Shown here: positions 1 through 8,578 of the stretch, one piece after another
Layout: the number at the start of each line of letters is the position of its first letter
Numbering within the stretch: the stretch's first letter is position 1
From: Luteibacter yeojuensis
GTDB taxonomy: Bacteria > Pseudomonadota > Gammaproteobacteria > Xanthomonadales > Rhodanobacteraceae
Length of the DNA stretch: 64,000 bases
Assembly: GCF_000964085.1 (NCBI RefSeq)
Contig: NZ_JZRB01000001.1
Span: 1 to 64,000, forward strand
Direction of reading: 5' to 3'
The notes under the pieces: model-generated
What the model was told of the DNA's origin: nothing
Database searches by the model: none
The model's input: the letters and a program-made list of their open reading frames with translations, nothing else
Made by a program: the position numbers and the translations under genes

Positions 1-22
1 TCGCGCACAAGTGCGCTCCTAC
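1..22. repeat. REP-like palindromic half-element (variant)
   Basis: A TCGCGCACAAGTGCGC core followed by TCCTAC is a variant of the REP-like element that recurs through the window (usual form GTGGGAGCGCGC-TTGC-GCGCGAT). It lies just after the dctA stop and may be one arm of a pair cut by the window edge. Confidence 0.5.
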
Positions 23-31
23 AGGAGCTTG

Positions 32-1321
32 TCAGGCTTTTTTCAGGGTTGCCGCGAGCTTGTCGCGGTCGAGTTCCTTTTCCCACGCGCACACCACGAT
101 GGCGGCCACGCCGTTGCCGACGAGGTTGGTCATGGCCAGGCCGGTGCCGAGGAAGCGGTGGATGCCGAGGATGAGCACCATGCCGGCGACGGGCACCACG
201 GGCACCACGCTGAGCGTGGAGGCCAGCATCACCAGGGCGGCGCCCGCGACGCCGGAGGCGCCCTTCGAGGTGAGCATGCCCACGATGGCCACGGTGACCT
301 GCTGCTGGATCGTGAGGTCGATGTTCAGTGCCTGCGCGATGAACAGGATGGCCATGGTGAGGTAGATGTTGGTGCCGTCGAGGTTGAACGAATAGCCGGT
401 GGGCACCACCAGGCCCACGGTTTCCTTCGGGCAGCCCAGCTCCTGCATCTTGCGCATCAGCGGCGCAAGCACCACCTCGGACGAGGAGGTGCCCAGCACG
501 ATGAGCAGCTCGTCGCGGATGTAGGCGCAGAAGCGCAGGATGCTGAACCCGGCGATGCGCGCGACGATGCCGAGGATGAGCACCACGAAGATGACGCACA
601 CGAGGTAGAAGCTGCCGATGAGCTCCATCAGCGGCACCAGCGACACCACGCCGTATTTGCCGATGGTGAAAGCCATGGCGCCGAACGCGCCGATGGACGA
701 TACCGCGGTGATGTAGTGCACGATCTTGAAGAACACCTGCGCGCCCGCCTCGATCACGTCGTACACGGGCTTGCCGCGCTCGCCGATGGCCGCCAGCGCA
801 CAGCCGAACAACACCGACACCAGCAGGATCGACAACACGTCGCCCTTCGCGAACGCGTTGACGAAGGTGGTGGGGATGATCCCCAGCACGAACTCGATGG
901 ACTCGATGTTGTGGCCCTGCGCCACGAGGTTGCCGATCTCGCCCGATTTCAGCGTGGTGGGGTCGACGTTGAAACCGGAGCCCGGGTGGAACACGTGGCC
1001 CGCCACCAGGCCGAAGAACAGCGCGATGGTGGAGATAAGCTCGAAATACAGCAGCGCCTTGCCACCCACGCGGCCCACCTTGCGCATGTCGCGCATGCCG
1101 GCGATGCCCGTGACCACCGTGCAGAAGATGATCGGCCCGATGACCATGCGGATGAGCGCGATGAAGGCATCGCCCAGCGGCTTCATGGCCACGGCGTACT
1201 TCGGCGACAGGTACCCGAGGATGACGCCGATGACCACCGCCACCAGCACCTGGATATACAGCTGCCGGTAGAAGGGCTTGCGCGGCGGCGCCGGCAGGGA
1301 GTTAGCGGTGGTCTCGGGCAT
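32..1321 (-). CDS. dctA: Dicarboxylate:cation symporter, DctA-like
   Basis: A 429-residue inner-membrane protein of the dicarboxylate/amino-acid:cation symporter family, which imports C4-dicarboxylates or related acids with protons or sodium. Visible family marks are many hydrophobic helices, the serine-rich loop TSSSEVVL (about 278-285) and the substrate/cation motif GYSFNLDGT (about 309-317). It starts 7 bp after the ligI stop, so it is the last visible gene of the gal/lig operon and may be translationally coupled. Context suggests that its substrate could be an acid of the aromatic pathway (a pyrone- or oxalomesaconate-type acid) rather than only succinate or malate; this is inference. The family is secure, the substrate is not. 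Confidence 0.88.
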   Translation of the reverse strand: MPETTANSLPAPPRKPFYRQLYIQVLVAVVIGVILGYLSPKYAVAMKPLGDAFIALIRMVIGPIIFCTVVTGIAGMRDMRKVGRVGGKALLYFELISTIALFFGLVAGHVFHPGSGFNVDPTTLKSGEIGNLVAQGHNIESIEFVLGIIPTTFVNAFAKGDVLSILLVSVLFGCALAAIGERGKPVYDVIEAGAQVFFKIVHYITAVSSIGAFGAMAFTIGKYGVVSLVPLMELIGSFYLVCVIFVVLILGIVARIAGFSILRFCAYIRDELLIVLGTSSSEVVLAPLMRKMQELGCPKETVGLVVPTGYSFNLDGTNIYLTMAILFIAQALNIDLTIQQQVTVAIVGMLTSKGASGVAGAALVMLASTLSVVPVVPVAGMVLILGIHRFLGTGLAMTNLVGNGVAAIVVCAWEKELDRDKLAATLKKA

Positions 1322-1328
1322 GGCGGGC

Positions 1329-2210
1329 TCAGGTGAAGTCGTACAGGCGGGCGGGGTTGGCGACCAGCAGGCGATGGCGCAGGGCCTCGTCGGGGCAGAA
1401 GCGGAACATGAGGTCCACCAGGCCGCCGTCGTTGGGCATGTCCTTGGAGATGTTGGGGTGCGGGAAATCGGTACCCCACAGCACGCGCTCGGGCGCGGCC
1501 TCGATCAGCGCCTGCGCGAACGGGATGGCATCGTCGAAGGGCTTCTTGCCCACCGAGACACGCTCGGCGCCGCACACCTTCACCCAGGCCAGCGGATTAT
1601 CGCGCATCAGCGCCAGCAGCAGGCGGAACGGCTCCTGGTCCACGCCCTTGGCGGCCTGGACGCGGCCCATGTGGTCGATGACGAAGGGCACGCGGATCTT
1701 CGCGAGCACGTCCTGCAGTTCGACGATGTCCTGCGCATCGAGGTGCAGCACCACGTGCCAGCCCATCTCGGCGACGCGATCGAGCACGCGCCAGAACACC
1801 TTCATATCCGGGCGGCCGCCGAGGTGCTGCACGAAGTTGAAGCGCACGGCACGCACGCCACCGGCGTCGAGCGTCGAGAGGCCGGCTTCATCGATGCCGT
1901 CGTCGACGATGGCGACGCCTTTGTAACGGCCGTTGCTGCGCGCGATGGCATCGAGCATGGCGGTGTTGTCGGTGCCATGGCAGCTGGCCTGCACGATCAC
2001 GCCGCGGTCGAAGCCGAGGAAATCGTGCAGCGCCTCCAGGTGCTCGTACGGCGCGTCGGGTGGCGTGTAGCTACGGTCGGGCGCGTACGGGAAGCGGCTG
2101 GCGGGGCCGAACACGTGGCAGTGCGCGTCGCAGGAAAGCGGCGGCATGGCCTGCAGCGGATTGGTGGGGTTCGGGTCGGGGGGCAGGCAGCCCTTGAGCG
2201 GATCAGTCAT
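1329..2210 (-). CDS. ligI: 2-pyrone-4,6-dicarboxylate lactonase-like amidohydrolase
   Basis: A 293-residue amidohydrolase-superfamily protein of the LigI type. LigI hydrolyses 2-pyrone-4,6-dicarboxylate to 4-oxalomesaconate/4-carboxy-2-hydroxymuconate in 4,5-cleavage of protocatechuate and in gallate breakdown. The family start DAHCHVFGP (about 29-37) follows a short N-terminal arm, and later motifs VIDHMGR and [10 protein letters not shown] fit the barrel strands of this superfamily. The ATG at 2210 overlaps the galC stop by 8 bp; an in-frame ATG at 2228 would add 6 residues and overlap more. Neighbours galC, galB and galD act on the same intermediate, which strongly supports the assignment. 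Confidence 0.85.
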   Translation of the reverse strand: MTDPLKGCLPPDPNPTNPLQAMPPLSCDAHCHVFGPASRFPYAPDRSYTPPDAPYEHLEALHDFLGFDRGVIVQASCHGTDNTAMLDAIARSNGRYKGVAIVDDGIDEAGLSTLDAGGVRAVRFNFVQHLGGRPDMKVFWRVLDRVAEMGWHVVLHLDAQDIVELQDVLAKIRVPFVIDHMGRVQAAKGVDQEPFRLLLALMRDNPLAWVKVCGAERVSVGKKPFDDAIPFAQALIEAAPERVLWGTDFPHPNISKDMPNDGGLVDLMFRFCPDEALRHRLLVANPARLYDFT

Positions 2211-2895
2211 TCGGCAGGTCGTCCACATAGCGCAGGCCGGCTTCCGCCAGGCGCGGGCGCATATCGTAAATATCCAGGCCCAGTTCGCCCGCCGCGAGGC
2301 GGGCGCGCTTGGCTTCTTCGTTCAGCACGCGCTTGCGTGATGCGGCGATGGCGGCATCCACGGTGGCATGCGCCACCACCACCACGCCGTCGTCATCGGC
2401 CACGATGGCGTCGCCCGGCTTCACCCACTGCCCGCCGATCACGACGGGGATGTTCACCGAGCCCAGCGTGGCCTTGACCGTCCCGCGCGCGTGCACATCC
2501 CGCGCCCACACGGGGAACCCCATGCGGCGCAGGTCGGCGGTATCGCGCACACCGGCATCGATGACGAGCCCCGCCACGCCGCGCGCCATCAACGACGTGG
2601 CGAGCAAGTCGCCGAACATGCCGTCGGAATTCTCGGTGGTGCAGGCCACCACGAGGATGTCGCCGGCGCGGCACTGCTCCACCGCCACGTGCAACATCCA
2701 GTTATCGCCGGGCTGCGCGAGCACGGTGACAGCCGAACCGGCGATGGCGCGATCCTGCTGGATCGGCTTGATCGGTGGCAGGAACAGGCCGATGCGGCCC
2801 TGCGCCTCGTGCACCGTCGCCACGCCCATCGAGGCCAGCGACTGGGCCTGTTCGGGCGAGATGGAAGGGCGATTGCGGACCACGACGCCCATCAT
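2203..2895 (-). CDS. galC: 4-carboxy-4-hydroxy-2-oxoadipate aldolase (RraA-like fold)
   Basis: A 230-residue RraA/HMG-aldolase family protein. It is expected to split 4-carboxy-4-hydroxy-2-oxoadipate into pyruvate and oxaloacetate, the last step of gallate or protocatechuate 4,5-cleavage (called GalC, LigK or ProA in different organisms). The family motif GDLLATSLMARGVAGLVID...GVRD is present about residues 85-112, with a metal-binding acidic segment. An ATG pair lies at 2895 and 2892; the first overlaps the galB stop in an ATGA arrangement, indicating translational coupling. The frame stays open far upstream, but that stretch is a shadow of galB. Confidence 0.87.
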   Translation of the reverse strand: MMGVVVRNRPSISPEQAQSLASMGVATVHEAQGRIGLFLPPIKPIQQDRAIAGSAVTVLAQPGDNWMLHVAVEQCRAGDILVVACTTENSDGMFGDLLATSLMARGVAGLVIDAGVRDTADLRRMGFPVWARDVHARGTVKATLGSVNIPVVIGGQWVKPGDAIVADDDGVVVVAHATVDAAIAASRKRVLNEEAKRARLAAGELGLDIYDMRPRLAEAGLRYVDDLPND

Positions 2896-3614
2896 GCCAG
2901 CGTCCCCTGGGTCACGTGCGGGAAGACGCGCTGGTAGGCCTCGGCGTACTTGATCTTGAAATCGGAGTTGCGCGTGGCCTGGGCACCGCGCTGCAGGCCC
3001 ACCCGGGTGTAGTACTCCCAAAGGTGCTCCTGCGCGCGCATGGTCTCGAACGCGGCCTGCTTTTTCTCCCACACCGACGAGATGTCGAGGAAGAGCTCCG
3101 GCTTCCACTCGCACTGTTCCGGCTGGTGCGGCTCGAACAGGAACACCGGCGGCGCGCCGATCACCGGCACCTCGGGGTCGTGGCCGTGCGCCTGGGCGAC
3201 GACACGGGCTTCCTGCGCCACGTGCGTGGCCAGCGGGTGGTCGAAGTTGTAGGGATCCTTCAGCGAATGGCTGAGGACGAACGACGGGCGCAGCTCGCGG
3301 TACACCTTGGCCAGGTGGAACACGACATCGAGGTCGGCGCGCATCGGGTAGTCGCCGATGTCGAGGAACTCGACACTGGCGCCGAGGATGCCCGCGGCCT
3401 CCTCGGCTTCGCGGCGGCGATCGGTCTTCACCTTGTCCATCGTCATGCCGCTCTGCCGCCACAGCTTCGCGGATTCGCCGCGCTCGCCGAACGAGAGGCA
3501 CACGATATGCACCTTCCAGCCCTGCGCGGCATGGAGGGCGATGGCGCCGCCGGCGCGCCACACGAAGTCGGCGGAATGGGCGCTGACGACCAGCGCGGTC
3601 TTGGTGTCGGACAT
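2892..3614 (-). CDS. galB: 4-oxalomesaconate hydratase, PIG-L fold
   Basis: A 240-residue PIG-L/LmbE-superfamily protein matching the GalB type of 4-oxalomesaconate hydratase described in Pseudomonas putida. It adds water to the enol form of 4-oxalomesaconate to give the GalC substrate. The zinc-site motif near the N-terminus reads SAHSADFVW (about 11-19), with a later HSLKDPYNFDHPLAT segment around 140-154 carrying histidines and aspartates typical of the family. The start has a purine-rich ACGGAGACC ahead of it, 25 bp after galD. It overlaps galC by 4 bp. The LigJ type of hydratase is an unrelated amidohydrolase, so this operon uses the Pseudomonas solution for this step. Confidence 0.88.
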   Translation of the reverse strand: MSDTKTALVVSAHSADFVWRAGGAIALHAAQGWKVHIVCLSFGERGESAKLWRQSGMTMDKVKTDRRREAEEAAGILGASVEFLDIGDYPMRADLDVVFHLAKVYRELRPSFVLSHSLKDPYNFDHPLATHVAQEARVVAQAHGHDPEVPVIGAPPVFLFEPHQPEQCEWKPELFLDISSVWEKKQAAFETMRAQEHLWEYYTRVGLQRGAQATRNSDFKIKYAEAYQRVFPHVTQGTLA

Positions 3615-3639
3615 GGTTGGGGTCTCCGTGGGTAGGGGG

Positions 3640-4725
3640 TCAGGCGGCGCCGGGGCCGGCCCAGGTCGAAGGGGAAACAGGTACCGTGCCGCGCATCAGC
3701 AGGCGCGCGGTACGCAGCAAGGCGGCGCGGACGACACGGCCCTGCGCCAGCCCGAGCTCCACGCTGAATTCGCCCGTCGGGTGCTCGATGGAGAGCGTGC
3801 GCGCATCGCCCTGCCCCGCATTCGCGACATCGGCGGCCACGGTGCCGGGCATGACGGCTGCGGTGGCCACGGTGACCGCGCCGAGCACGCCGATCGACGT
3901 GTGGCAGTCGTGCGGGATGAAGGTGCGCGTACCGAGCGCGCCGCCATGGCGCGGCAGCGACACCAGCGTGATCTTCGGCACCGGCTTGCCCGACACATCG
4001 CCGAGGTTCATCAACGGGCCGGCCTTCAGGCGCAGCGCTTCGATGCGTGCCTTCAGCGCGGTGTCCGCATCGAGTGCCTCGGGGCGTTCGTCGCCCTGCA
4101 CGCCAAGGTCGGCCGCGTTCACCAGCATCACCGGCATGCCGTTGTCGATGAGCGTCACTTCCACGCCATCGATCGTGTCGCGCAGGTTGCCCGTGGGCAG
4201 CAACGCGCCGGAGAGCGAACCTTCTGTATCGAGGAAGCCGCAGGTGACGGGCGCCGCGGGGCGCGGCACGCCGTCGATGTGGGCATCGCCGTCGTAGAGG
4301 GGCCGGCCGCCGGGCGTCTGCAGGGTGATCTCGGCGATGACGCCCGTATTCACCGTGCGGACGCGGCGCGTGGTGGTGCCCTCATCGGCGCTGAGCAGGC
4401 CGGCCTCGATGGCGGCTGGCAGCGCGGCAGCCAGCATGTTGCCGCAGTTGGGCGTGGTGTCGACCTTGCCCTCGGCGATACCCACCTGGCCGAACAGGAA
4501 ATCGAGGTCGGCGGCGCCATCGGTGGGGATCGAAAGGATGCCGGCCTTGCTGGTCAGCGGCTTCGCGCCGCCGAGGCCGTCGATCTGACGCTCGTCGGGC
4601 GAGCCCATCGCGGCGAGGATCACCGCATCACGGGTGGCCGTGTCTTCGGGGAGGTCGGCGGCGCGGAAGAACGGCCCCTTGGAGGTGCCACCGCGCATGT
4701 ACCAGCAGGGGATTTCGTACGACAT
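3640..4725 (-). CDS. galD: 4-oxalomesaconate tautomerase (PrpF family)
   Basis: A 361-residue PrpF/diaminopimelate-epimerase-fold isomerase. GalD converts the keto form of 4-oxalomesaconate to the enol form that the hydratase uses. The N-terminus IPCWYMRGGTSKG and the active-site-type NCGNM (Cys about 94) are typical of PrpF/GalD proteins. It is the first gene of the galD-galB-galC-ligI-dctA run, preceded by a 139-bp gap that holds a candidate operator. The Shine-Dalgarno is weak. The lysR gene upstream runs in the same direction, so galD may be read both from its own promoter and through lysR. Confidence 0.88.
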   Translation of the reverse strand: MSYEIPCWYMRGGTSKGPFFRAADLPEDTATRDAVILAAMGSPDERQIDGLGGAKPLTSKAGILSIPTDGAADLDFLFGQVGIAEGKVDTTPNCGNMLAAALPAAIEAGLLSADEGTTTRRVRTVNTGVIAEITLQTPGGRPLYDGDAHIDGVPRPAAPVTCGFLDTEGSLSGALLPTGNLRDTIDGVEVTLIDNGMPVMLVNAADLGVQGDERPEALDADTALKARIEALRLKAGPLMNLGDVSGKPVPKITLVSLPRHGGALGTRTFIPHDCHTSIGVLGAVTVATAAVMPGTVAADVANAGQGDARTLSIEHPTGEFSVELGLAQGRVVRAALLRTARLLMRGTVPVSPSTWAGPGAA

Positions 4726-4783
4726 CGGGTTCGGATCACGCTGAGCCGGGGATGGGGACGATGGTCCCGACCCCGACGCACCC

Positions 4784-4861
4784 GAACAACGCGATATGCC
4801 GCCTTTCTGTTATGCACGAATTGCATGTCTTTGCTCACGGCATGCAATTGTTGCATTGCAC
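4784..4861 (-). promoter_or_regulatory. Candidate LysR-type operator/promoter ahead of galD (copy A)
   Basis: The gap between lysR and galD contains a block that recurs ahead of the porin gene at 7233-7310. Over 4811-4861 versus 7260-7310 the two match at 40 of 51 positions without a gap, and both have GAACAACGCGAT exactly 27 bp to the left. Copy A contains the dyad TTGCATG (4821-4827) and CATGCAA (4841-4847) with 13 bp between, plus TGCATTGCA at 4852-4860, a layout typical of LysR-type sites. The GalR-like regulator encoded next door is the obvious candidate binder; that is inference. Confidence 0.6.
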
Positions 4862-4864
4862 CAC

Positions 4865-5779
4865 TCATCGGTCGGCGTTGAGCCGCCCCTCGGCGATGAG
4901 TTCGTCGACGATCTCGAGCGCCTTCTCGGTGATCGGGCTGGTGGGCCGCTGCGTCGGGGTGGCCACCACCAGGCGCGTCGTGATCTGTGGCATCACGATG
5001 GGCACGCCACGCAAATCGTGCTCGCCACGGCGGGTGAGCAGCGCGTTGCGCGAGAGCACGCCGTAGCCGACGCCACGCTCGACAAGATCGAGCAGCGAGC
5101 GCACCGAATCGATTTCGAGGCGGATATCGAGCCCCACCCCATAGCGCGCGGCGTCAGTCTCGATCAGCTGGCGCACGGAGTGCAGTGGCGAAGGAATGAT
5201 GAGCGGGTACTGCCCTAGCGTCGCCAGCGGCACGGATTCGGGCAACGTACGGCCGTCGCGCGTGGTGCCGATGAGGTTGAGTTCCTCGGAGTGCACGTGG
5301 CGGAAACGCATGTTCGCGTTCACCGCGGGGTTGTACAGCAGCGCGCAATCGAGGCGGCCCAGCTGCAGCCATTCCAGCAGGCTCGCGCTCAACGCCTCCA
5401 CGACGCTGATCTGCGCTTGCGGGTAACGCTCGCGGAAGCGCATCACCAGTTCCACCGTGAGCGTGGAACCCACGCTGGGCGGCAGGCCGATGGCCAGCTT
5501 GCCGGCGTAGACGCCGCGGCTCTGGCCCAGCGACAGCCGCGCCACTTCCACCTGGCGCAGGATGCCGCGGCCGTGTTCGACGAGCTCGCGGCCAGCCTCG
5601 GTGGGCACCACGCCGCGGCCATTGCGCTCGAGCAGGTGGGTGCCCAGCTCGATCTCCAGCTGGCGCACCTGGCGGCTGAGCAGCGATTGCGACACATCGA
5701 GCGTGGCGGCGGCCCGCGTGAGGCTGCCGAACTCGACGATGCGGATGAAGCTCTGCAGGTGTTTCAGGTCCAAGGTCAC
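4865..5779 (-). CDS. LysR-family regulator of the gal/lig operon
   Basis: A 304-residue LysR-type transcriptional regulator. The winged helix-turn-helix is at about 1-62 (LQSFIRIVEFGSLTRAAATLDVSQSLLSRQVRQLE), and the effector-binding region follows from about 90. It sits between the porin (36-bp gap) and galD, all on one strand, so it probably governs this cluster, with an aromatic acid or pathway intermediate as co-inducer. Pseudomonas gal clusters also carry a LysR regulator, GalR; orthology is not certain, so no symbol is given. Two similar dyad-rich sites before galD and before the porin are its likely targets. Confidence 0.85.
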   Translation of the reverse strand: MTLDLKHLQSFIRIVEFGSLTRAAATLDVSQSLLSRQVRQLEIELGTHLLERNGRGVVPTEAGRELVEHGRGILRQVEVARLSLGQSRGVYAGKLAIGLPPSVGSTLTVELVMRFRERYPQAQISVVEALSASLLEWLQLGRLDCALLYNPAVNANMRFRHVHSEELNLIGTTRDGRTLPESVPLATLGQYPLIIPSPLHSVRQLIETDAARYGVGLDIRLEIDSVRSLLDLVERGVGYGVLSRNALLTRRGEHDLRGVPIVMPQITTRLVVATPTQRPTSPITEKALEIVDELIAEGRLNADR

Positions 5780-5815
5780 GGCGCGCGATAGTCCACCTGG
5801 GGGCCATTATGCCGC

Positions 5816-7165
5816 TTACTGGCTGCCGGGGCCGCCCATGTTCACCATCACGCGCAGCCCCACGACGATGGCGTTGGCGGGCACGCGGTGCACGCCCACC
5901 GTGTTGCCCAGCACGTCGGGGTGCACGATGTACTGCAGGTTCGGCACCAGGCTCACGACGGGGAACAGCTTGTAGCTGTAGTTGAGTTCGGTCATCAGCT
6001 CATCGCGCTTGAAGTGGCCATCGCCATGGTTCTTGGTGATGAGGTCGTCCTCGTAGCCCACGGCCTTGCGGCTGAAGCGGAACCACGTGGCCTGGAACCC
6101 GAGCGAATCGTTCGGCCGCGCCCGCGACAGGCCGGTCCACAGTAGGCCCGCCGTGGACTGCAGCGTGTAGTTCTCCGCGTTATCCAGGGGCCCCGTGGCC
6201 GACGCGAACACCGCGAGGTTGCGTGTGTCGCTGTTCGGGTCGGGCTTGTACACCACCTTGTCGGCGAGCACGTAGAGGCCGTAGCGGCCACCGTCGTAGT
6301 TGCGCGGCGTGCCGCCGGCGAGGCCGCGGTGCAGGCCTTTCGTGTTGAGCTCCGGGTCGGTGAACGGCGCGGAGTTGTACCAGCCGCCGATCTTCAGGTG
6401 CTTCGGGTAGGGGTCGGTGGCGAAGCTCGTTTCGTAGCCCACTTCCACCGGCACCAGCACGCCCGTGGAATCATTCAGGCCCCAGTTGAGACCATTGTTG
6501 TTGCGGCGCTCCGGGTTGATCTCGAACGCGCCGATGGAAACATAGCGGGCATCGGGCTGGTACTTCACGCGCGCGCCCCAGTTCACGTAGGGGAACCCGG
6601 TGAAGCCGCCCGAGGTGTTGGTGAGCTGGTAGGGGCAATCCGGCGCGCTGACGAAGCGACAGCCATAGGTCGAGCGCCCGAACTGCCACGTCGCGTTGAT
6701 GCGCCCGGCCAGCACGTTGATGTGGCTTTCCTTGAACTGCTGCTCCCACGTCAGCTGGGCCAGTTCCCACTGCCGCTTCGGGTACCAGTAGCCCTGGATC
6801 TTCTGCAGCACGCCGATATCGTCGGCCGCCACGCTGTGGCCGTAGTAGCGCGAGAAGGTGATGTGGATCTTGCCGCCTTCGATGCCGGCGAGCTTGCCCA
6901 TGTCGAGGTCCGCGCCACCCACGGCGCCACCGCCATTGGTCGCGCCCAGGCGCTCGCCGCCACGCACGCTGGCCGCCCAGTCGTTCGCCCACACGAAGCG
7001 CAGCGAGATGCCCTCGTCGCGCAGTTTGTCCACGGGGCCGCCCTTGTCCTTCGGCTTGTCCGGCGTCGTCTGCCGCGGTTGCTGGGCATCGGGCGTCGTC
7101 TGCGCGACGGCCGTGGTGGCGGCCATCGCGGCAAGGAAGGCGAAGGTGTAGCGGCGTTGCGTCAT
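5816..7165 (-). CDS. OprB-type outer-membrane porin
   Basis: A protein of about 449 residues that starts with a signal peptide (MTQRRYTFAFLAAMAATTAVAQ) and matches the carbohydrate-selective porin OprB family. It has alternating amphipathic strands, a GRINATWQFG-like early strand segment, and a C-terminal beta-strand near VVGLRVMVNMGG. The ATG at 7165 is chosen because the signal peptide follows it; the frame opens further upstream without signal character. It is the first gene of the minus-strand block after the operator at 7233-7310. OprB members pass sugars, but in this cluster an aromatic or tricarboxylic acid is a plausible substrate (inference). Confidence 0.82.
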   Translation of the reverse strand: MTQRRYTFAFLAAMAATTAVAQTTPDAQQPRQTTPDKPKDKGGPVDKLRDEGISLRFVWANDWAASVRGGERLGATNGGGAVGGADLDMGKLAGIEGGKIHITFSRYYGHSVAADDIGVLQKIQGYWYPKRQWELAQLTWEQQFKESHINVLAGRINATWQFGRSTYGCRFVSAPDCPYQLTNTSGGFTGFPYVNWGARVKYQPDARYVSIGAFEINPERRNNNGLNWGLNDSTGVLVPVEVGYETSFATDPYPKHLKIGGWYNSAPFTDPELNTKGLHRGLAGGTPRNYDGGRYGLYVLADKVVYKPDPNSDTRNLAVFASATGPLDNAENYTLQSTAGLLWTGLSRARPNDSLGFQATWFRFSRKAVGYEDDLITKNHGDGHFKRDELMTELNYSYKLFPVVSLVPNLQYIVHPDVLGNTVGVHRVPANAIVVGLRVMVNMGGPGSQ

Positions 7166-7232
7166 TGGATCGGTCCCCGGTGCCGGCCATGCGGCGAAAA
7201 CGGGGCTGATCCTCGCGTCAGCGGGCACCCGG

Positions 7233-7310
7233 GAACAACGCGATGCGCGATGTATCAGGTATGCAGAGCTTGCATGTCTCTGCTTACGTCATGCTTTTTG
7301 TGCATTGCAC
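7233..7310 (-). promoter_or_regulatory. Candidate LysR-type operator/promoter ahead of the porin (copy B)
   Basis: This is the partner of the galD site, with the same GAACAACGCGAT block (7233-7244) and the same 27-bp phase to the TATGCA...TTGCATGTCT...CATGC...TGCATTGCAC series (7260-7310). It lies 68-145 bp upstream of the porin ATG, a distance close to that in front of galD. Its right-hand end overlaps the last codons of the GH15-like gene, so the element was kept in spite of coding constraint, or the coding end was shaped by it. Confidence 0.58.
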
Positions 7311-8311
7311 AATGCGACGGGGTCGCGCTCGGCGGCCCGGCGGAGCTCGCCGGGCAGCGCCGTGGTGCCGTAGCGCAGCACATAGGCATCGAGGGTCTGC
7401 ACGAACTGCTCGTCGAACGACCAGCGGTCGTGGTCGCGCACGTCCAGGCCGTTCTCGTACACCTGGCCGAGCAGCGTGGCGCACTCGTGGCGGTAGCCCA
7501 GGGCCAGGAAGGTGGCCGCCGCGCGGGTGGCGTCGCCCAGCGGGGCGGGCACGAAACCCGCGGCGCCAGGCTCGTCGATCACGAGGCCATCTGGCCCCAG
7601 CGTGAGCTTCAGGGTCAGTGCCTCGCGCAGGCGGGCATCGAAATCCTCGCCCTTGTAGCGGCAGCGATCGCTCCACCAGGTCCAGTAATGGATCGTGTCG
7701 CCCAGCGCGTGCAGCGCTTCGGCGGACAACCCCGGGCCGCCCTGCACCGGCTCGTCGGCCATGACGAACGCGACGCTCTCGCCCGCGGCGAGGCGCACGT
7801 GGGTCGCGACCACATCGGCCCCCGTGCCCAGCGGGCGCGAGCAGGCGAGGTACCAGCCATCGTCGGTGCGGGCGTCGCACTTGCCGGCGTCGGCAAGGCG
7901 CGCGGCGCAGACCAGCCGGAACGAGGCCTCGCCCTCGGTGCACGTCACGATGCGCACGAAGCGGCCGGCCGCCAGCGCCTCGGCCTGGCCCGGGCGGCCT
8001 TCGGCCACGGCCATGAAATCCGCCACGCGCAGTTCGGCGCCGTCGGCATGGCCCACCGTCTCCAGCACGTTGGTACCCGGCACGTAGGCCGATACCCACT
8101 GCACGTCACCGTCCATCTGCAGGCTAAGCAGGGCCCGCTCCGGGTGCGAGGCACGCAGCAGGCCGCCCGCCCGGTCGAGGGCGAGCGCCGCAAGCGCCGC
8201 GTCAGCGGTGACGAGGCCATGGCCGCGCATGTCGCCGATGGGCAGGCCGCGCGGGGCCGGGGCCTCCGCGGGAAGGGCCGCGAGCCGGGGCTGGAATACG
8301 GTCATAAACAT
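7289..8311 (-). CDS. GH15-like protein lacking the catalytic barrel core
   Basis: A 340-residue protein resembling the N-terminal trehalase/glucoamylase-like domain found in front of GH15 enzymes. The region with LLSLQMDGDVQWVSAYVPGTNVLETV resembles the start of that domain, and HYWTWWSDRCRYKGEDFDARLREALTLK resembles the linker into the GH15 barrel. The barrel itself is nearly absent: after about 35 residues the sequence reaches LGYRHECATLLGQVYENG and ends, without the WLRDA-type catalytic segment. It is probably not a hydrolase; a binding role or a remnant is possible. Start choice: the ATG at 8311 follows an AGGA; 8305 is an alternative. It is divergent from the molybdoenzyme gene. Confidence 0.6.
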   Translation of the reverse strand: MFMTVFQPRLAALPAEAPAPRGLPIGDMRGHGLVTADAALAALALDRAGGLLRASHPERALLSLQMDGDVQWVSAYVPGTNVLETVGHADGAELRVADFMAVAEGRPGQAEALAAGRFVRIVTCTEGEASFRLVCAARLADAGKCDARTDDGWYLACSRPLGTGADVVATHVRLAAGESVAFVMADEPVQGGPGLSAEALHALGDTIHYWTWWSDRCRYKGEDFDARLREALTLKLTLGPDGLVIDEPGAAGFVPAPLGDATRAAATFLALGYRHECATLLGQVYENGLDVRDHDRWSFDEQFVQTLDAYVLRYGTTALPGELRRAAERDPVALCNAQKA

Positions 8312-8494
8312 CGTTCCTGGCGCCTGGGGAGGGACGCCGAGCGGCGCGGAGGTTGGGGGGTGGGGCGCAAAAGCGGCGTGAAGCTTTTGTTCGGTGGAAA
8401 TGGGGCCGTTTACTTGGTTGAAAGGGGGGCGTCGTAGAATGGTGTTTGGTGTGGCCGGGTGGGGGTGTTGCCGCTTCGTCGCGTTGTTGGCGTT

Positions 8495-8516
8495 TCGCGC
8501 GCAAGCGCGCTCCCAC
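8495..8516. repeat. REP-like half-element
   Basis: A single copy of the TCGCGCGCAAGCGCGC element followed by TCCCAC, directly left of the 16-bp tandem repeat. It has no inverted partner here, unlike most copies in the window. Confidence 0.6.
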
Positions 8517-8577
8517 ATGGGTTTGGGTACACATGGGTTTGGGTACGCATGGGTTTGGGCACACATGGGTTTGGGCG
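8514..8577 (+). repeat. Four tandem 16-bp repeats abutting the oxidoreductase start codon
   Basis: Units lie at 8514-8529, 8530-8545, 8546-8561 and 8562-8577, with consensus CACATGGGTTTGGGTA. They differ at only 1-2 positions each, and the last ends one base before the ATG at 8579. The array fills the place where a ribosome-binding site would be, and each unit carries its own ATG. It could alter translation or vary in copy number. The rest of the 267-bp gap between the divergent genes (8312-8494) shows no gene. Confidence 0.85.
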
Positions 8578-8578
8578 T

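Noticed and set aside
11-1336. 441-codon open frame on the plus strand opposite dctA
   Set aside because: It is histidine/alanine-rich with no family character and is the GC-driven antisense shadow of dctA; the minus-strand product is a clear symporter.
6329-8437. 702-codon plus-strand frame across the porin and GH15-like genes
   Set aside because: Antisense shadow covering two real genes and the operator between them.
8514-8577. Possible CRISPR array
   Set aside because: Units are only 16 bp and directly abutting, with no spacers and no cas genes nearby; it is a simple tandem repeat.
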